This document shows positions 53,823 to 64,000 of a DNA stretch of 64,000 nt, one piece after another. Both the position numbers and the translations under genes were made by a program. The stretch covers positions 310,001-374,000 of the forward strand of contig CAWKLX010000002.1 in NCBI GenBank assembly GCA_963850605.1, in the 5' to 3' direction. Under the pieces are notes generated by a model, which worked only from the letters and a program-made list of their open reading frames with translations, ran no database searches and was not told the origin of the DNA. This DNA is from BOG-908 sp963850605 (lineage in GTDB: Bacteria; Pseudomonadota; Alphaproteobacteria; Acetobacterales; Acetobacteraceae). Every line of letters begins with the position of its first letter. Position 1 is the first letter of the stretch.

Positions 53823-54476
53823 CTATCGGCCGGCACTCTCCGTCTGTTTGTTGGGCCACTCGCCTTGTATGGATGCGCCGAGGGCACCGCTGGATTGCTG
53901 CGGCTTGTATTGGACCCTGAGCTTCTGGCAGATGAATTTGTATTTTTCATTGACCAAGTCTTGGTCATCCCAATCAATACCGGTGACCAGGACACAGGTG
54001 AAATCGAGCCGAAGGTAGGCGCGCGGCAGATTGTCGCCGCCCACGCCCATCCGGCGCACTATGGTGGCCGAGGCGTAAGACTTCGATTGGCACAGGTTCT
54101 GCAGCAGAGCGGTGGAGGCACGGTCCATGATGCGCGAAAATGAAATCGGCTGAACTTCGAGCGGGTATTTGCCGTCGCCGCCGTCACGCCAGTCGGCAAA
54201 TTTTCGCGGCTGCTTGACGGGCTCGGGTGGCTGGTGTTTTTGACCGAGCCGTTTGGCGTGCTCGTCCAGCTTGGATTGCGCCTGGGCGGCAGCCGCGGCG
54301 TCCTTGTCGTGCAAACCTATGCTCAAGGAAAAGTCCTTGATCTCGAAGAACCGACCGGGCGAGAAATCGGTCATCAACGGATCACCGGTCAGCGCGGCCT
54401 GGCACTCCGCCGGAAGATCGGTCTGACCGCCGTTGCCGATACGCATCAAAATCTCTTTTTTGTCGGCCATGTTCAA
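53823..54476 (-). CDS. Hcp-like type VI secretion tube protein, second copy
   Basis: At 217 residues it has FSPGRFFEIKDFSLSIGLHD, then VQPISFSRIMDRASTALLQN, LPRAYLRLDFTCVLVTGIDW and FICQKLRVQYKPQQSSGALG. These correspond to the strands of Hcp (FSFTRxxDxASP, YTPQ). Normal Hcp has about 160 residues; here an inserted charged segment (AQAQSKLDEHAKRLGQKHQP) accounts for the extra length. It shares roughly the same plan with the copy upstream but differs through most of its length. Hcp hexamers stack into the tube that the sheath fires. Last gene of the operon; ATG 54470 is an alternative start. Confidence 0.75.
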   Translation of the reverse strand: MNMADKKEILMRIGNGGQTDLPAECQAALTGDPLMTDFSPGRFFEIKDFSLSIGLHDKDAAAAAQAQSKLDEHAKRLGQKHQPPEPVKQPRKFADWRDGGDGKYPLEVQPISFSRIMDRASTALLQNLCQSKSYASATIVRRMGVGGDNLPRAYLRLDFTCVLVTGIDWDDQDLVNEKYKFICQKLRVQYKPQQSSGALGASIQGEWPNKQTESAGR

Positions 54477-54510
54477 TCACCTGAAGGTCTTTTGTGCCGC
54501 CGCGACGAGA

Positions 54511-55194
54511 TCATCCTTGGGGCGACGGGTTTGTTGGCGTGCGCAGCTCCATCGACTGTTTCCATTGCGCGGTCGTCTCGGCGGCAGTGGTCAGCACGCC
54601 GGACGAGGTCTGTGGACTATAGCGCACGAACATGCTGCGGCACATGAACTTGCATTTTTCCTTGACCATCTCGCCGTCGTCCCAGCTGAGGCCGGTGATG
54701 AGGATTTCGGTGAATTCGATCCGCAGGAAACCGCGCAGGCCTGAGACCACATGGGTGCCGCCTCGCCCGGTCGATAGCGTGCCGGCATAAGCGGGCCTGC
54801 GCTTGACCAGCACGGCCTGCTTGAAGCCCACCGAATTGGCGCAATTCTGGAAGATGATTGGCGAGGCCTCGTCGATCAGTCGCGTAAAGGAGAACTCGTC
54901 CATCTCCACGGGGTAGGCGATTTGCGGGGGCTTGCCGTCGTCGCGCGGGGTGCGCCAGTTGGCGAATTTGCCGCCCACGACCCATTTCCTGCTGGGCGCT
55001 GACGTGCCCTTGTCGTCGGACTCGAAATCGTTCAGCTCGACACTAAAATCAAATGTGTCGAGCTCAAAATACTTGCCAGGCTGGAACCCTTCCAACATCG
55101 GATCGTTGCGGTCGATCGCCGCTTGTCCGCTGGCTGCAAGGTCGCCGGCGGGCCCGGTGAATTTCATCAGCAGATCGCTTTTGCTGTCGGCCAA
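54511..55194 (-). CDS. hcp: Hcp-like type VI secretion tube protein, first copy
   Basis: The 227-residue protein has GFQPGKYFELDTFDFSVELN, VEMDEFSFTRLIDEASPIIF, QNCANSVGFKQAVLVKRR, RGFLRIEFTEILITGLSWDD and CRSMFVRYSPQTSSG, an Hcp fold with an enlarged first loop. It should form the inner tube of the type VI apparatus and may carry cargo in its lumen. It follows tssC by 15 nt and precedes its diverged paralogue by 34 nt, so both are made together. Confidence 0.78.
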   Translation of the reverse strand: MADSKSDLLMKFTGPAGDLAASGQAAIDRNDPMLEGFQPGKYFELDTFDFSVELNDFESDDKGTSAPSRKWVVGGKFANWRTPRDDGKPPQIAYPVEMDEFSFTRLIDEASPIIFQNCANSVGFKQAVLVKRRPAYAGTLSTGRGGTHVVSGLRGFLRIEFTEILITGLSWDDGEMVKEKCKFMCRSMFVRYSPQTSSGVLTTAAETTAQWKQSMELRTPTNPSPQG

Positions 55195-55209
55195 CTCCGC
55201 CCCCCTTTT

Positions 55210-56646
55210 TTATTTTGCCGGCAAGCGCGAGACCAGCCGCAGCGCTACTGTCAGCCCCTCGAGCTGGTAATGCGGGCGCAGGAAGAATTTCGCGTCGTAT
55301 TGTCCGGGACGGGACGCGCTCTCCTCCAGCACCACTTCGGCCGCTTCGAGCGGATGCGCCGCCTTCCACTCTTCCGAGGAGGTGCTGGGCGAGCCATCCA
55401 CGTAGCCGATCAGCCATTCCGACAGCCAGCCCTGCAGGGCTGCGCGCGACAGGGTCGAGCCGATCTTGTCGCGCACCATGCATTTCAGGAAATGCGCAAA
55501 ACGGCAGGACGCGAACAGATACGGCAGACGCGCCGAGGTGATCGCGTTGGCGGACGCCGCCGGGTCGTCGTATTCGACAGGCTTCTGCAGCGATTGCGCG
55601 CTGATGAAGGCGGCCGTCCCGGTGTTCTTGCGGTGCACCAGCGGGATGAAACCAGCACGGGCCAGATCGGCTTCCCGGCGTTCGCTCAGCGCCACCTCGG
55701 TGAGGCTTTTCGCGTCCACCTCGCCATCAGCAGTGGAAAAGCGCTGCACCGGCAGATCCTCGACCGTGCCGCCGCTATCGACGCCGCGGATGCGCGTGCA
55801 CCAGCCATACAGCTGGAATGCGCGCGCGACGTTGGCGGCAAACGCAAAGGCCGGATTGGCCCAGAGCGTGGCCGACGCGTCCGGCCCATCTACTACCTCC
55901 TCGAAGGCGAATGCTTCGACCGGGTCGGTGCGCGCGCCGTAGGGCAGGCGGCCGAGGAATCGCGGCAGGCACAGCCCGACATAGCGGGCATCCTCCGCCT
56001 CGCGCAGAGACCGCCAGGACACGTATTCCGGTGTGAGAAAGATTCGCGTCAGGTCACGAGGGTTGGCCAGCTCCGCCCAACTGTCCATCTGCATCACCGC
56101 CGGCGAGGCGGCGGTGATGAACGGGCTGTGCGCCGCCGCCGCGATACGGGCCATGTCGGCCAGCACGTCCACGTCGCCGCCGCGATGGTCGAATTCGTAA
56201 TCGCCGACCAGCACGCCGAACGGCTCGCCGCCGAGCTGGCCGTATTCCTCCTCATAGATTTTCCTGAAGATCGGGCTTTGATCCCAGGCCGTGCCGCGGA
56301 ATTTGCGCAAGCTGCGCCCAAGTTCGCGCTTGGAGATGTCGAAGGCGCGTATCTTCAGCGTGTCGTCGGTCTGCGTGCCGCGCACCAAATGGGAGAGGCC
56401 GCGCCAGCTTGCTTCGAGCGCCTGGAAATCGGGGTGGTGCAGGATGAGGTTGATCTGGTCAGACAGCTTGCGATCGATCTCGGCGCAGATCTCCTCCAGC
56501 CGCTGGCGTGGCGTGCGGCCCGCATGGGCCGCCGGCAGGCCCAGCCGGGCGCAGAAGGCGTCCAGCGCCGAAGGCAACGCACGTGCCGGGTCGGGCCGTC
56601 GGATAACCAGCGTGCGGTCGTCCTCGCATGTGTCGGTCTCCTGCAC
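55210..56646 (-). CDS. tssC: TssC/VipB sheath large subunit
   Basis: IDRKLSDQINLILHHPDFQA, then LEASWRGLSHLVRG, FDISKRELGRSLRKF, FGVLVGDYEFDH, RFAHFLKCMVRDKIGS and FFLRPHYQLEGLTVALRLVS are the TssC blocks in order over 478 residues. With TssB it builds the contractile sheath around the Hcp tube. tssB, normally directly upstream, is not here; vgrG is. It may lie beyond the right edge. It starts 7 nt after vgrG. Confidence 0.92.
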   Translation of the reverse strand: MQETDTCEDDRTLVIRRPDPARALPSALDAFCARLGLPAAHAGRTPRQRLEEICAEIDRKLSDQINLILHHPDFQALEASWRGLSHLVRGTQTDDTLKIRAFDISKRELGRSLRKFRGTAWDQSPIFRKIYEEEYGQLGGEPFGVLVGDYEFDHRGGDVDVLADMARIAAAAHSPFITAASPAVMQMDSWAELANPRDLTRIFLTPEYVSWRSLREAEDARYVGLCLPRFLGRLPYGARTDPVEAFAFEEVVDGPDASATLWANPAFAFAANVARAFQLYGWCTRIRGVDSGGTVEDLPVQRFSTADGEVDAKSLTEVALSERREADLARAGFIPLVHRKNTGTAAFISAQSLQKPVEYDDPAASANAITSARLPYLFASCRFAHFLKCMVRDKIGSTLSRAALQGWLSEWLIGYVDGSPSTSSEEWKAAHPLEAAEVVLEESASRPGQYDAKFFLRPHYQLEGLTVALRLVSRLPAK

Positions 56647-56653
56647 GGCCGCC

Positions 56654-58608
56654 TCAGTTGATCGCGATCATGGGACCGACGATGGTCATCGGCGCCCCGC
56701 TCTCGATCGACATCGCGGCACCCGATTGCAGCGACATCGCCGCGCCCGATTGCACCGACGCCTGGCCCTGGGCCGTGACGGAGACCTGAGCGGCGCTGAT
56801 GGTGACCCCGCTGGTGTCGATGGTGATGCTGTTTGATCCCACCGTCAGCGTGATCGACTGCCCCGCGGTGATAGAGCTTTTGCCTGCGCTGACCGTGATC
56901 GAATGGTTGCCCTGACTGACGGTCAGCGAATTGTCGCCGACCGAGATCGTGGCGGTGTTCTTGCCCTGGTTGACGGTCAGCACGTTGTCGCCCTGCTGCA
57001 CTGCCACGGTCCGCTTGCCTTGAGTGACGGTGGTGGAGGTGTCCTTGACGATCGTGACCGCCTCGTCGTTCTCCACTTTTTTCGTGTAGTTGTATTGGGC
57101 GTGCAGAAAAACCTCCTCGCCGCCCTTGGTGTCGTCCATGCGAAATTCGTTGCTGCCGCCACCGCCTTTCGTGGAATTGCTCATCATGCCGGAGACGTTC
57201 ATCTTGTCCGGCAGGGCGTAGGGCGGCATTTGATTCGCGTTGTAGACACGACCGGTGACGATCGGGCGATCCGGATTGCCTTCCAGAAAATCGACGATCA
57301 CCTCCTGGCCGATGCGCGGGATCACCATCGAAGCCCCACCCGCCGCCGGCCCAGGCCTGGCGAGACTCGGATCCAGCACGAACTGTTCTGGTCGTTCTGC
57401 CCCACCCTGTCCCAGTAGAACTGCACCTTGATCCGGCCGTACTGGTCGGTCGTGATCTCCTCGCCGGAATTGCCGACCACCTTGGCGCTCTGCGGCCCCT
57501 GCACGACCGGCCGGGGCGTGTGCAGCGGCAGGCGGAACGGGGTGTCGCCCGGGATCGCGTGGAAGGTGCACCGGTATGTGTCAGAAAGCTGGCCGCCAGT
57601 GTCGGACATGCCTTCCGCGATGCCTAACGAGGACGACGTCGAGACGACGAGGTATTCGACGTTCAGCGATGTGTCCGTCAGGCCACTGAGCTTCACCTTG
57701 CAGCCGGTGTAGAGGCCGCGCGCGTTGGTGGTGGCGTTGATCGTCTGGCGGCGCGCCGCCAGATCCTGCATGCGGATCGCCGCCAGTTTCGCGCCATCGG
57801 CTGGCGTGGTGAAGGCGGCCGGGTAGTCGAAGATCTCCAACGTGCCATGCGCGTGCTGGCCCGACTGCACCTGCTTTCCTGAAAGGTCCGCGCTGGGTGT
57901 GGTGAAATTGTAATCGCGATGCGTGTAGGCACCGCTTTGCAAGGCCAGCTCGGCAGAGACGTCCCACACATGATCCTTCACGGCCCGCTGATCGGTCTGG
58001 CGCAGGCCGTAGGGCAGCTCGGCTTTCATGAGCTGGTGCGAGGCGGGGTCGTCGGCCAACGCCAGCATATGGTGGCCGTCGCTATGCAGGAAATAATAGT
58101 AGATGCCATACTGCTCCATCAGCCGCGTGACGAAATCCAGCGCCGTCTCGCGATACTGCACGCAATATTCCAGCACGGTGCTGCCGGCACTGTTCTTCCG
58201 GTGATCCTCGAAATCGGAAAAATTCAGTTTTGAAAACAGCCCGGTGATCGTCGTCCACACTGACTGGTTCTGGAAGATCGCGCAATCGCGCGTGTGCGAC
58301 AGCAGCCAGATCCAGGGCCGCAGCTCCATCCTGTAGCGGTATGTGCCGCCGGACAGACCGGTGTAGGTCATGCGCGCGACGATACCGTTGTAATATCGTG
58401 GGTCGCCGGTGGGCTGGCTGGCTTTCACGGTAACCGAACTGCCCAGCATCGAGAGCAGGTCGCCTTTCGATTTGGGGCTGGACAGGTCAAGCGTGATCAG
58501 GAACGGCCGGCCCAGCTGCTCCTCCGCGACCAGGTGGTCGAGGTTGAGGGTGAAGCCCGGATCGGGCTTGACCGTGACCGTCACATATGAGGGCTTGGAC
58601 CCGCTCAC
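56654..58608 (-). CDS. vgrG: VgrG/TssI spike protein, frame broken in the OB region
   Basis: The N-terminal gp27-like part shows YRMELRPWIWLLSHTRDCAI, TVLEYCVQYRETALDFVTRL and MEQYGIYYYFLHSDGHHMLA, and then QYGRIKVQFYWDRVGQNDQN and SSCWIRVSP of the gp5 OB fold. Near 57325-57365 the frame changes, probably twice in a GC-rich stretch. It resumes MVIPRIGQEVIVDFLEGNPD and the repetitive beta-helix (TVNQGKNTATISVGDNSLTV and further repeats), ending with three AMSxxSGA-type repeats. No effector domain is attached. It is the membrane-piercing tip. ATG 58608 overlaps the tssM stop (ATGA). Confidence 0.9.
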
Positions 58609-61600
58609 AGGCGGCTCGGGCAGCGGAATTGCCGCAGGGCGGACATGGTGAACGGGTTACGCACGCTGCTGGCGGTCAGCTCGTATTCGGCCGGGCCGGC
58701 CGGGCTTTGGAATACCAGGCGGAACCGGTCCGGCTGGCCAGAGGGTAGCACGCGCGCCGCATCCAGCAGCCGCAACAGCGCCCAGGCGCCGTCACGCTCC
58801 ACCACCACGCCGCCACTGCCGCCACCAGCGGCCGTCATGGTGACGCGCACGAGCGTCTTGCCGCCGGGGCCGGGCCACTGGAACGCGGTGGATTCGGCTG
58901 GCCCGTGATCGTATGTGGCCGACACGCCCGCGATATCGACCGTCACCTTCGCCAGACGCGAATTGAGCGAAACCGGCAACAGGGAAAAATGCACCTGCAT
59001 GGCCGAGCCGCCGCCGAACAGCGAATTGCGTATCAGCGCCGCCCGCTCGAATTGCGCCAGGGAGCCGGGCGACAGGCCAAGGCTTGCATGGTCGGCCGCT
59101 TGCCAGCGCCACGGCGTGGTGGAGGTATCGACGAAGGGCTTGAGGTTTTCGGTGAAGAATGTGTCGATCAGGCCGCCCGGCCCGAGCAGGTGGGTGAAAT
59201 CGTCGAGCGGCACGTCGCTGGCACTGCCGGCGACGAACGGGTAGCGCCCGAAAGCCGCGTCGCATAGCGGCAGCACTTTCGATTTCCAGGCATTGGCCAG
59301 CGCGGAACTGGCGCCGCTGGTGGTGACCCCGTTGCTGCTGTTGGCGACCGTGGCGAGCATGGCGGCGACGGGCGGCGGCATGCCTTTCGCCAGTTCCTTG
59401 AGTTGCGCGGCCGCGCCCCCGCCGGCGCCCCCACCGCCCGCCAAGGCGGATAGCTGGACCTGGCCGGGGTTGGCCGCGCCGGCCGCCGCGTTCATGCCCT
59501 GGTAGAGCGCCTGGATCTTGCCGATCGCCGGCTCCAGCCCGGCCGGATGGTCGGGGCTGCCGGTGACGAAATCGTGCAGGCCGCGGAAATGCGCGTCCAC
59601 GCGGGTGGCCGGATCGACCGGCTTGCCGCCGGCGCCGCCAGCGCCGCCAAAGGCATCGCCGATAATGTTGGCGAGCTCGTTCTGCTCCAGCGTCAGGCTC
59701 TGGCGCGAGGCGAACATGCCGAACCCGGCCGCTTTCTGCGCGATCTTGGTGCCCTTGCCCTCGGCCTTGCCGATCGCCTGGTCGGCGGCGCCTGTGCGGC
59801 TCAGCTGGGTCTGCACGTCTATCGCGGTGAGCAGGTCGCGCAATGGCGAGTCCGGGGCGCTGAGCAAATTCAGCGCGTCCAGCCCCTCGCTTGTGGTGGT
59901 GAACGGTTTGATGGCGACATCGGCCAGGACCGCGTCCCAGACGCGCACGTAGTCGTCGAGGTACAGACCAAGCACCTCACGGCGGAGGCGCCCAACCTCG
60001 GCCAGCGTGGCCTTGACCCCGCGATCGGGGCGGCCCAGCACCCAGCCATCCTCGCTGACATCCTGGGTCACCAAGGGCAAGCGCTTCAGGAAGGTGTCAT
60101 GGTAGCCGTCATGGGTGAAGATGCCGGGCACCGCGGTCGTCAGCGGTTTTCCAGAGCGCAGCACGAAGACGCGGTCCGCACCCGGCCCGGCATTGTCGGC
60201 GATCACCCAGGGGGGTAGCGCGCGCACGGCGGCGCCCCGCATCAGGCGGTTGTAGCTGTATTCCGAGAGCGGCTGGCGCGTCAGGATGGCGCGCACCTCG
60301 CCCACTAGGGGACCGTTCAGCGGCACCGTGGCGGGCGGCCGCTCCAGCAGGGCCTCCGCGTGGCTTAGCAGGGCGTCGCGCACCGGCTGGCCGTCTTCGC
60401 CAGGAAAACTCGCCTCGAAATCGGCGGTCAACCATTGGCCGACCAGTTCCGGATCGGACGGTCCTTGGCGGCCCAGAATCAGGTACACTTTCAGCGCTTG
60501 ATACAGAAAATCGGGTTTTTGAAAATTCTGCTGCATCTGCTGTTCCAGCCTAGCCAGCAGGCGGGGCAGCAGCAGGGAGTTCGAGCGCGCGATAATAGGC
60601 GTCGATGGCCGCCCGGCTCAGCTTATGGCCCTGATACAGGCCCAGCGCCAGCGAGACGGGAATGGCGTGCGCCCTGTCGTTATAACCCAGGCTCAGGGTG
60701 CGGGCGGCATCGAGCGCGGGCAGCGCCGCCTGCAAATCGGTGTCGTCCGGCCCGCGCTTGGCCAACCCGTCAAAGGCTTCGTTGTAGTGCAGCACGTCGG
60801 CATGCACGCGCCCGATCATGCCGATGTTGTTGACGTAGCTGAACGCCCAGCCGCCGGTCAGCAGCACCAGCAGCGTGGCGCAGCCGGCCCACACGCCGCG
60901 CCCCACCCAGGACCGGCGCCGCTCCACCCGCGGATCGAGCGAGACCAGCCCGGCCTCGCCGAACACCACATCGCGTATTAGCCGGCCGAGGAAGTAGCTG
61001 CGGCCGGCGCCGCTGAACGCGGTGACCGCCGCGCGCTGCAGGCCGAACTGGCTGGCCATGCTGCCGAGCAGGCGGTCGATGGGGGTGCCATCCTGCGTGC
61101 CGCTGGTCAGGTAGACGCCGCGCAGCAGCGGCCGTGCTTCCAACCGGCTGGGGCGGAAGATTTCCCCCAAAAATTCGGCGGCGACGTCGCGCATTGAGGC
61201 GACTTGCTGTGGAAACCCATAGATCAGCCGGCGTCGCTGGATGTCCGAACTCTTGCTGCACCCGCTCCAGAACACGGTCGTTCAGCCGAGCCAGCAGCGC
61301 GTCGAACTCGGCGCCGAAAGCGGCGACGGCGCCCTCCTCGTCGCGCCCGTCGTCGAGCTGAAAGGTCATGCCCCAGACCTGCTCGCGCTCCTCGCGGCCC
61401 AGGTTCTCGAAAAACTCGGAAAAGCCGGCGAGCAGGTCCGCCTTGGTGAACAGCACGTAGACCGGGATGCGCAGCCCCAGCTCGTCGTGAAGTTCGCGCA
61501 GGCGACGGCGGATCGCCTGGGCGTGGGCGTGGCGGTCTGCCTCGCCCAGTTCGGCCAGGTCGGAAAGGCTGATCGCCACCAGCACCCCGTTCAACGGCTG

Positions 61601-62257
61601 GCGCGTGCGCGTGCGCTTGAGCAGTTTGAGGAAACCCAGCCAGGATGCGGAATCCACCACCTGGTGGCTGTCCTGCGTGGTGTAGCGGCCGGCCGTGTCG
61701 ATCAGCACGGCCTGGTCGGTGAACCACCAGTCGCAGTTGCGGGTGCCGCCCACGCCGCCAATCGGCGTGCGGCCAGTCTTGCCACCCGCGGTATCGGCCA
61801 GCGGGAAGCGCAGCCCGCTATTGACGAGCGCCGTCGTCTTGCCGGCGCCGGGCGGCCCGATGAACATGTACCAGGGAAGCTGGTAGAGGTGGCGGCCGAA
61901 CCGCCCGGACAGGCCGGTGCGCTTCAACTGGCCCAGCGCGTCTCGCAGGCGCTGACCCAGCAGGGCCAGCTCCTCGGCCGAGGCCGTCTTGTCCGGATCG
62001 GGCGGGGCGACGGTCACACCCTCGACCAGCGTGCGGTCACGCTTGGCCGCGCGCATCTCGCGCAGTAGATTGATCACCAGCCACAGCACCAGCACCACGG
62101 CGATGGCGATGATGCGCGCAATTTCCGTATCAAGCGGGTGCGCCTCGCCGAACCCCAGGGCGGGGCCGGCGAACCAGATCAGCAGGCAGATGACGAGCGC
62201 GCCCAGCCCGGAGGTGAACCAGCGCGACCGCAGCACGCGCCCGATGGCCGATCTCAC
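58605..62257 (-). CDS. tssM: TssM/IcmF inner-membrane component, two frame changes
   Basis: Joined from three frames it is about 1,215 residues, the usual TssM size. Two N-terminal helices (LGALVICLLIWFAGPALGF and IAIAVVLVLWLVINLL) are followed by a cytoplasmic NTPase with MFIGPPGAGKTTALVNSG and VLIDTAGRYTTQ, a third helix (GCATLLVLLTGGWAFSYVNN), then the large periplasmic part to SALRQFRCPSRL. Frame changes are near 61245-61252 (extra T in GAGTTCGG) and 60571-60585. TssM with TssL and TssJ anchors the apparatus across the envelope. It overlaps tssL upstream and vgrG downstream, each by 4 nt. Confidence 0.9.
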
Positions 62258-63587
62258 GATGCCGGTCCTCCACGCACCAGCACGATGTCGGTGCGGCGGT
62301 TCGCCTGCCTGCCATCCGGCGTGGTGTTGGGGGCGATCGGGTCGGCATCCGCGCGGCCCTCGGCGTGCAGGCGGTTGGGGCTGTCCAGGCGGGCGGCCAC
62401 CAGCTTGCCCACCGCGTCGGCGCGCGCCTGTGACAGCTCGAAATTGGATGGGAAGCGCAGGCTGTGGATCGGCTGGTTGTCGGTAAAACCCTGCACGGCG
62501 ATCCGCCCCGGCTCGGTGCGCAGCGCGTCACCCACCCGCGCCAGAAGCGGCAAGGCGGACGCATTCACCGTGGCCTGGCCGGAGCCGAACATGTTGTGGT
62601 TGGTCAGACGAACGGTGACGGTCTGCGCATCGCCGAACACTGTCACCAGCCCCTGCCTGATCTCGGGCGCCAGGAAGGTGTGCAGCTTGTCGGTGACGGC
62701 GGACGCGACGGCCTCGGGTGGGGGGGCGGCGGTGGCGGGACGGCCACCGCGCGCGCGACCGCGATGCGGCCGTGGGGTGGCAGGCCCAGCAGCTCGGCGT
62801 AGGAGGAATCGGAACTGCCGGCCAGCGCGAAGTCGAACGCCGCGTAGATGACACAGGCGAGCGCCAGCGTGGCCACGCCCACCGCCCAAAGCGGAACGAA
62901 GCGATGCAAATTCGTCAGGCCGGCGGCGATGCCTTTCCAGCGCGGGGAGAGCTCGCGCTCGAATTCGCCGCGCCGATTGGCGATGGTGCGGTATGTGCCG
63001 TCGGTCAGCTCGGTGAGCGCCGCCGTGCCGCGCGGGAGCACGCGGTAGCGGCCCTCGAAGCCCAGCCGCATGCACAGGTACATCAGCTCCACGGCGGGCA
63101 GATTGTGGCCGAGATCGGCCTGCATCTGTTCGAGGATGTCGAAGAAACGTTCGCCACCCGAGACCTCGTTATGGAAGACGCTGGTCAGGCTCTGCCGTGC
63201 CCAGTTGCTGGCGGCGCCCCACGGTGTGCTGAGCACCAGATCGTCGATGGTGGCGCACAGCGCGTATCGGGCGGCGCGCAGGCAGCGTGTGTCTAGTCCG
63301 GTGGCCAGCGCGCGCTTCTCGAAGGCGCGCACCTCATCCACGATGGAGCGGCGCAGCACCTCCGGATCGGGGTTGCGGCCGCGTGCCCCGGCGATGCGCA
63401 TGGCGGCGGCCAGCAGGGGGGAAGCGGCGGCGATCAGCTTGTTGGGGCCGGTGGTGGGAATGGACCGGGCCGGGCCGAGCGCGGCGGGTTGCAGTGCAGC
63501 GGCGGCGCGCGGGGCGGTGCCGCCAGGGCGCGGCCGGATGATGGTCCGTTCGGAGTCGGTCGGTTCGGCGAACGGATCGTCGCTCAT
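62254..63587 (-). CDS. tssL: TssL/DotU with C-terminal OmpA domain, frame broken in a G7 run
   Basis: The DotU part (RRSIVDEVRAFEKRALATGL, LRAARYALCATIDDLVLSTP, SGGERFFDILEQMQADLGHN) is followed by one helix (LWAVGVATLALACVIYAAFD). After a Pro run the frame breaks at the seven-G tract 62720-62726. It continues EAVASAVTDKLHTFLAPEI into an OmpA peptidoglycan-binding domain (IAVQGFTDNQPIHSLRFPSN, ARADAVGKLVAARL). This evolved TssL anchors the secretion system to the cell wall. The joined length is about 444 residues. Its stop overlaps the tssM start. Confidence 0.9.
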
Positions 63588-63591
63588 TCCT

Positions 63592-64000
63592 TTATCCCCG
63601 GATCGCCCAGCATTCCATTTCGAGGCCGGGCACGTCCCCCGTCAGGTGGATGGCGATGCCACCTGATCGCGCCAGCGCGGCCCAGTATGGACTGCTCCGG
63701 TCCAGCTCGAAATAGCTCGTTCCGGCATAGTATGGCAGTTGCCGCGGTGCGACCGGCAGCGCACGCACCGGTATGCCGGGCAGTGCCACGTTGATCAGCT
63801 CGCGTATCTGTTCGACGGGACCAATCTTGATCTGGTTTGGCAGGTTGCGCCGCAGCGTGTCGGCCGGCATCTGCGCCTTTACCGCCAGCACCCAGGTCGC
63901 GTCGGTGACCAGGCTGCGGTCCAGGATCGGGCCCACGCGTATGCCGAATTTGCGCTCCTGCAGCGGGATCGGCACCGCGTTCTGCTCCAGCACCGCCGAC
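63592..64000 (-). CDS. tssK: TssK baseplate protein, C-terminal part (5' end outside window)
   Basis: The visible 133 residues (VLEQNAVPIPLQERKFGIRV, VLAVKAQMPADTLRRNLPNQ, KIGPVEQIRELINVALPGIP, LPYYAGTSYFELDRSSPYW) match the end of TssK, whose C-terminal domain docks the baseplate to the TssL-TssM membrane complex. The frame is open at the right edge, so the start and any preceding tss genes lie outside. tssL begins 4 nt after its stop. Confidence 0.88.
   Translation of the reverse strand, partial: SAVLEQNAVPIPLQERKFGIRVGPILDRSLVTDATWVLAVKAQMPADTLRRNLPNQIKIGPVEQIRELINVALPGIPVRALPVAPRQLPYYAGTSYFELDRSSPYWAALARSGGIAIHLTGDVPGLEMECWAIRG

Noticed and set aside
56660..56840. CRISPR-like or tandem DNA repeat at the end of vgrG
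   Set aside because: The repetition is of protein motifs (SGAAMSxxSGA) in the gp5-type beta-helix; there are no equal-length spacers.

Overview
The window is GC-rich chromosomal DNA of an alphaproteobacterium, most likely Acetobacteraceae/Rhodospirillales. Pointers are an hpnK-type hopanoid gene, the chvG-hprK-rapZ-EIIA-ptsH-ptsI regulatory phosphotransfer cluster, lptF-lptG-lptD-surA, ctaG, a compact 142-residue HPr kinase and the overall gene style. Placement is inferred from gene content; no search was run.

Layout. 1-5.8 kb: the end of a family-8 glycosyltransferase, a CadC-like membrane regulator with a C-terminal rhodanese-like domain, and a class A penicillin-binding protein. 5.9-12.7 kb: VOC protein, tRNA-Leu(UAA), a GloVer-repeat secreted protein, an ada / 2OG-oxygenase pair, and an aldo-keto reductase divergent from a TetR regulator. 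12.7-20.4 kb: rpsF-rpsR-rplI with a structured leader, metF, mlaA-mlaC, a DUF5872-like protein and clpB with a candidate heat-shock promoter. 20.5-27 kb: a collapsed toxin-antitoxin remnant, then lptF-lptG-lptD-surA. 27-35.3 kb: an accessory island. Its core is a stand-alone amino-acid adenylation enzyme, a free carrier protein and a protein of unknown family (motif SLGxxCEFGxxQR), joined by 4-nt ATGA overlaps. Around them are a second CEFG protein, a Tat-exported beta-helix protein, an alpha/beta-hydrolase fusion and HpnK. 35.4-42.8 kb: DUF192, an AcuC-like deacetylase and the phosphotransfer regulatory operon. 42.8-50 kb: mixed metabolic and accessory genes (VOC, GFA, YaiI, CtaG, TrpS, TylF-like methyltransferase, LysR with a divergent NmrA-like gene). 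50-53.7 kb: priA, DUF484, xerC. 53.8-64 kb: a leftward type VI secretion operon (tssK, tssL, tssM, vgrG, tssC, two hcp-like genes), open at the right edge.

Two signals stand out. The first is the adenylation / carrier / CEFG cassette, which recalls the DltA-DltC activation pair but has no DltB or DltD. The second is a family of at least seven dispersed 3'-end elements made of two A/T-rich hairpins around a variable stem with a T tract. They sit between converging or consecutive genes and look like duplicated bidirectional terminators.

Caution: at least nine genes, including priA, metF and ptsH, are broken by one-base-type frame changes. Several lie in or near homopolymers. This fits base-level sequence errors better than mass gene decay, so the affected genes are described as single loci with the break position given.
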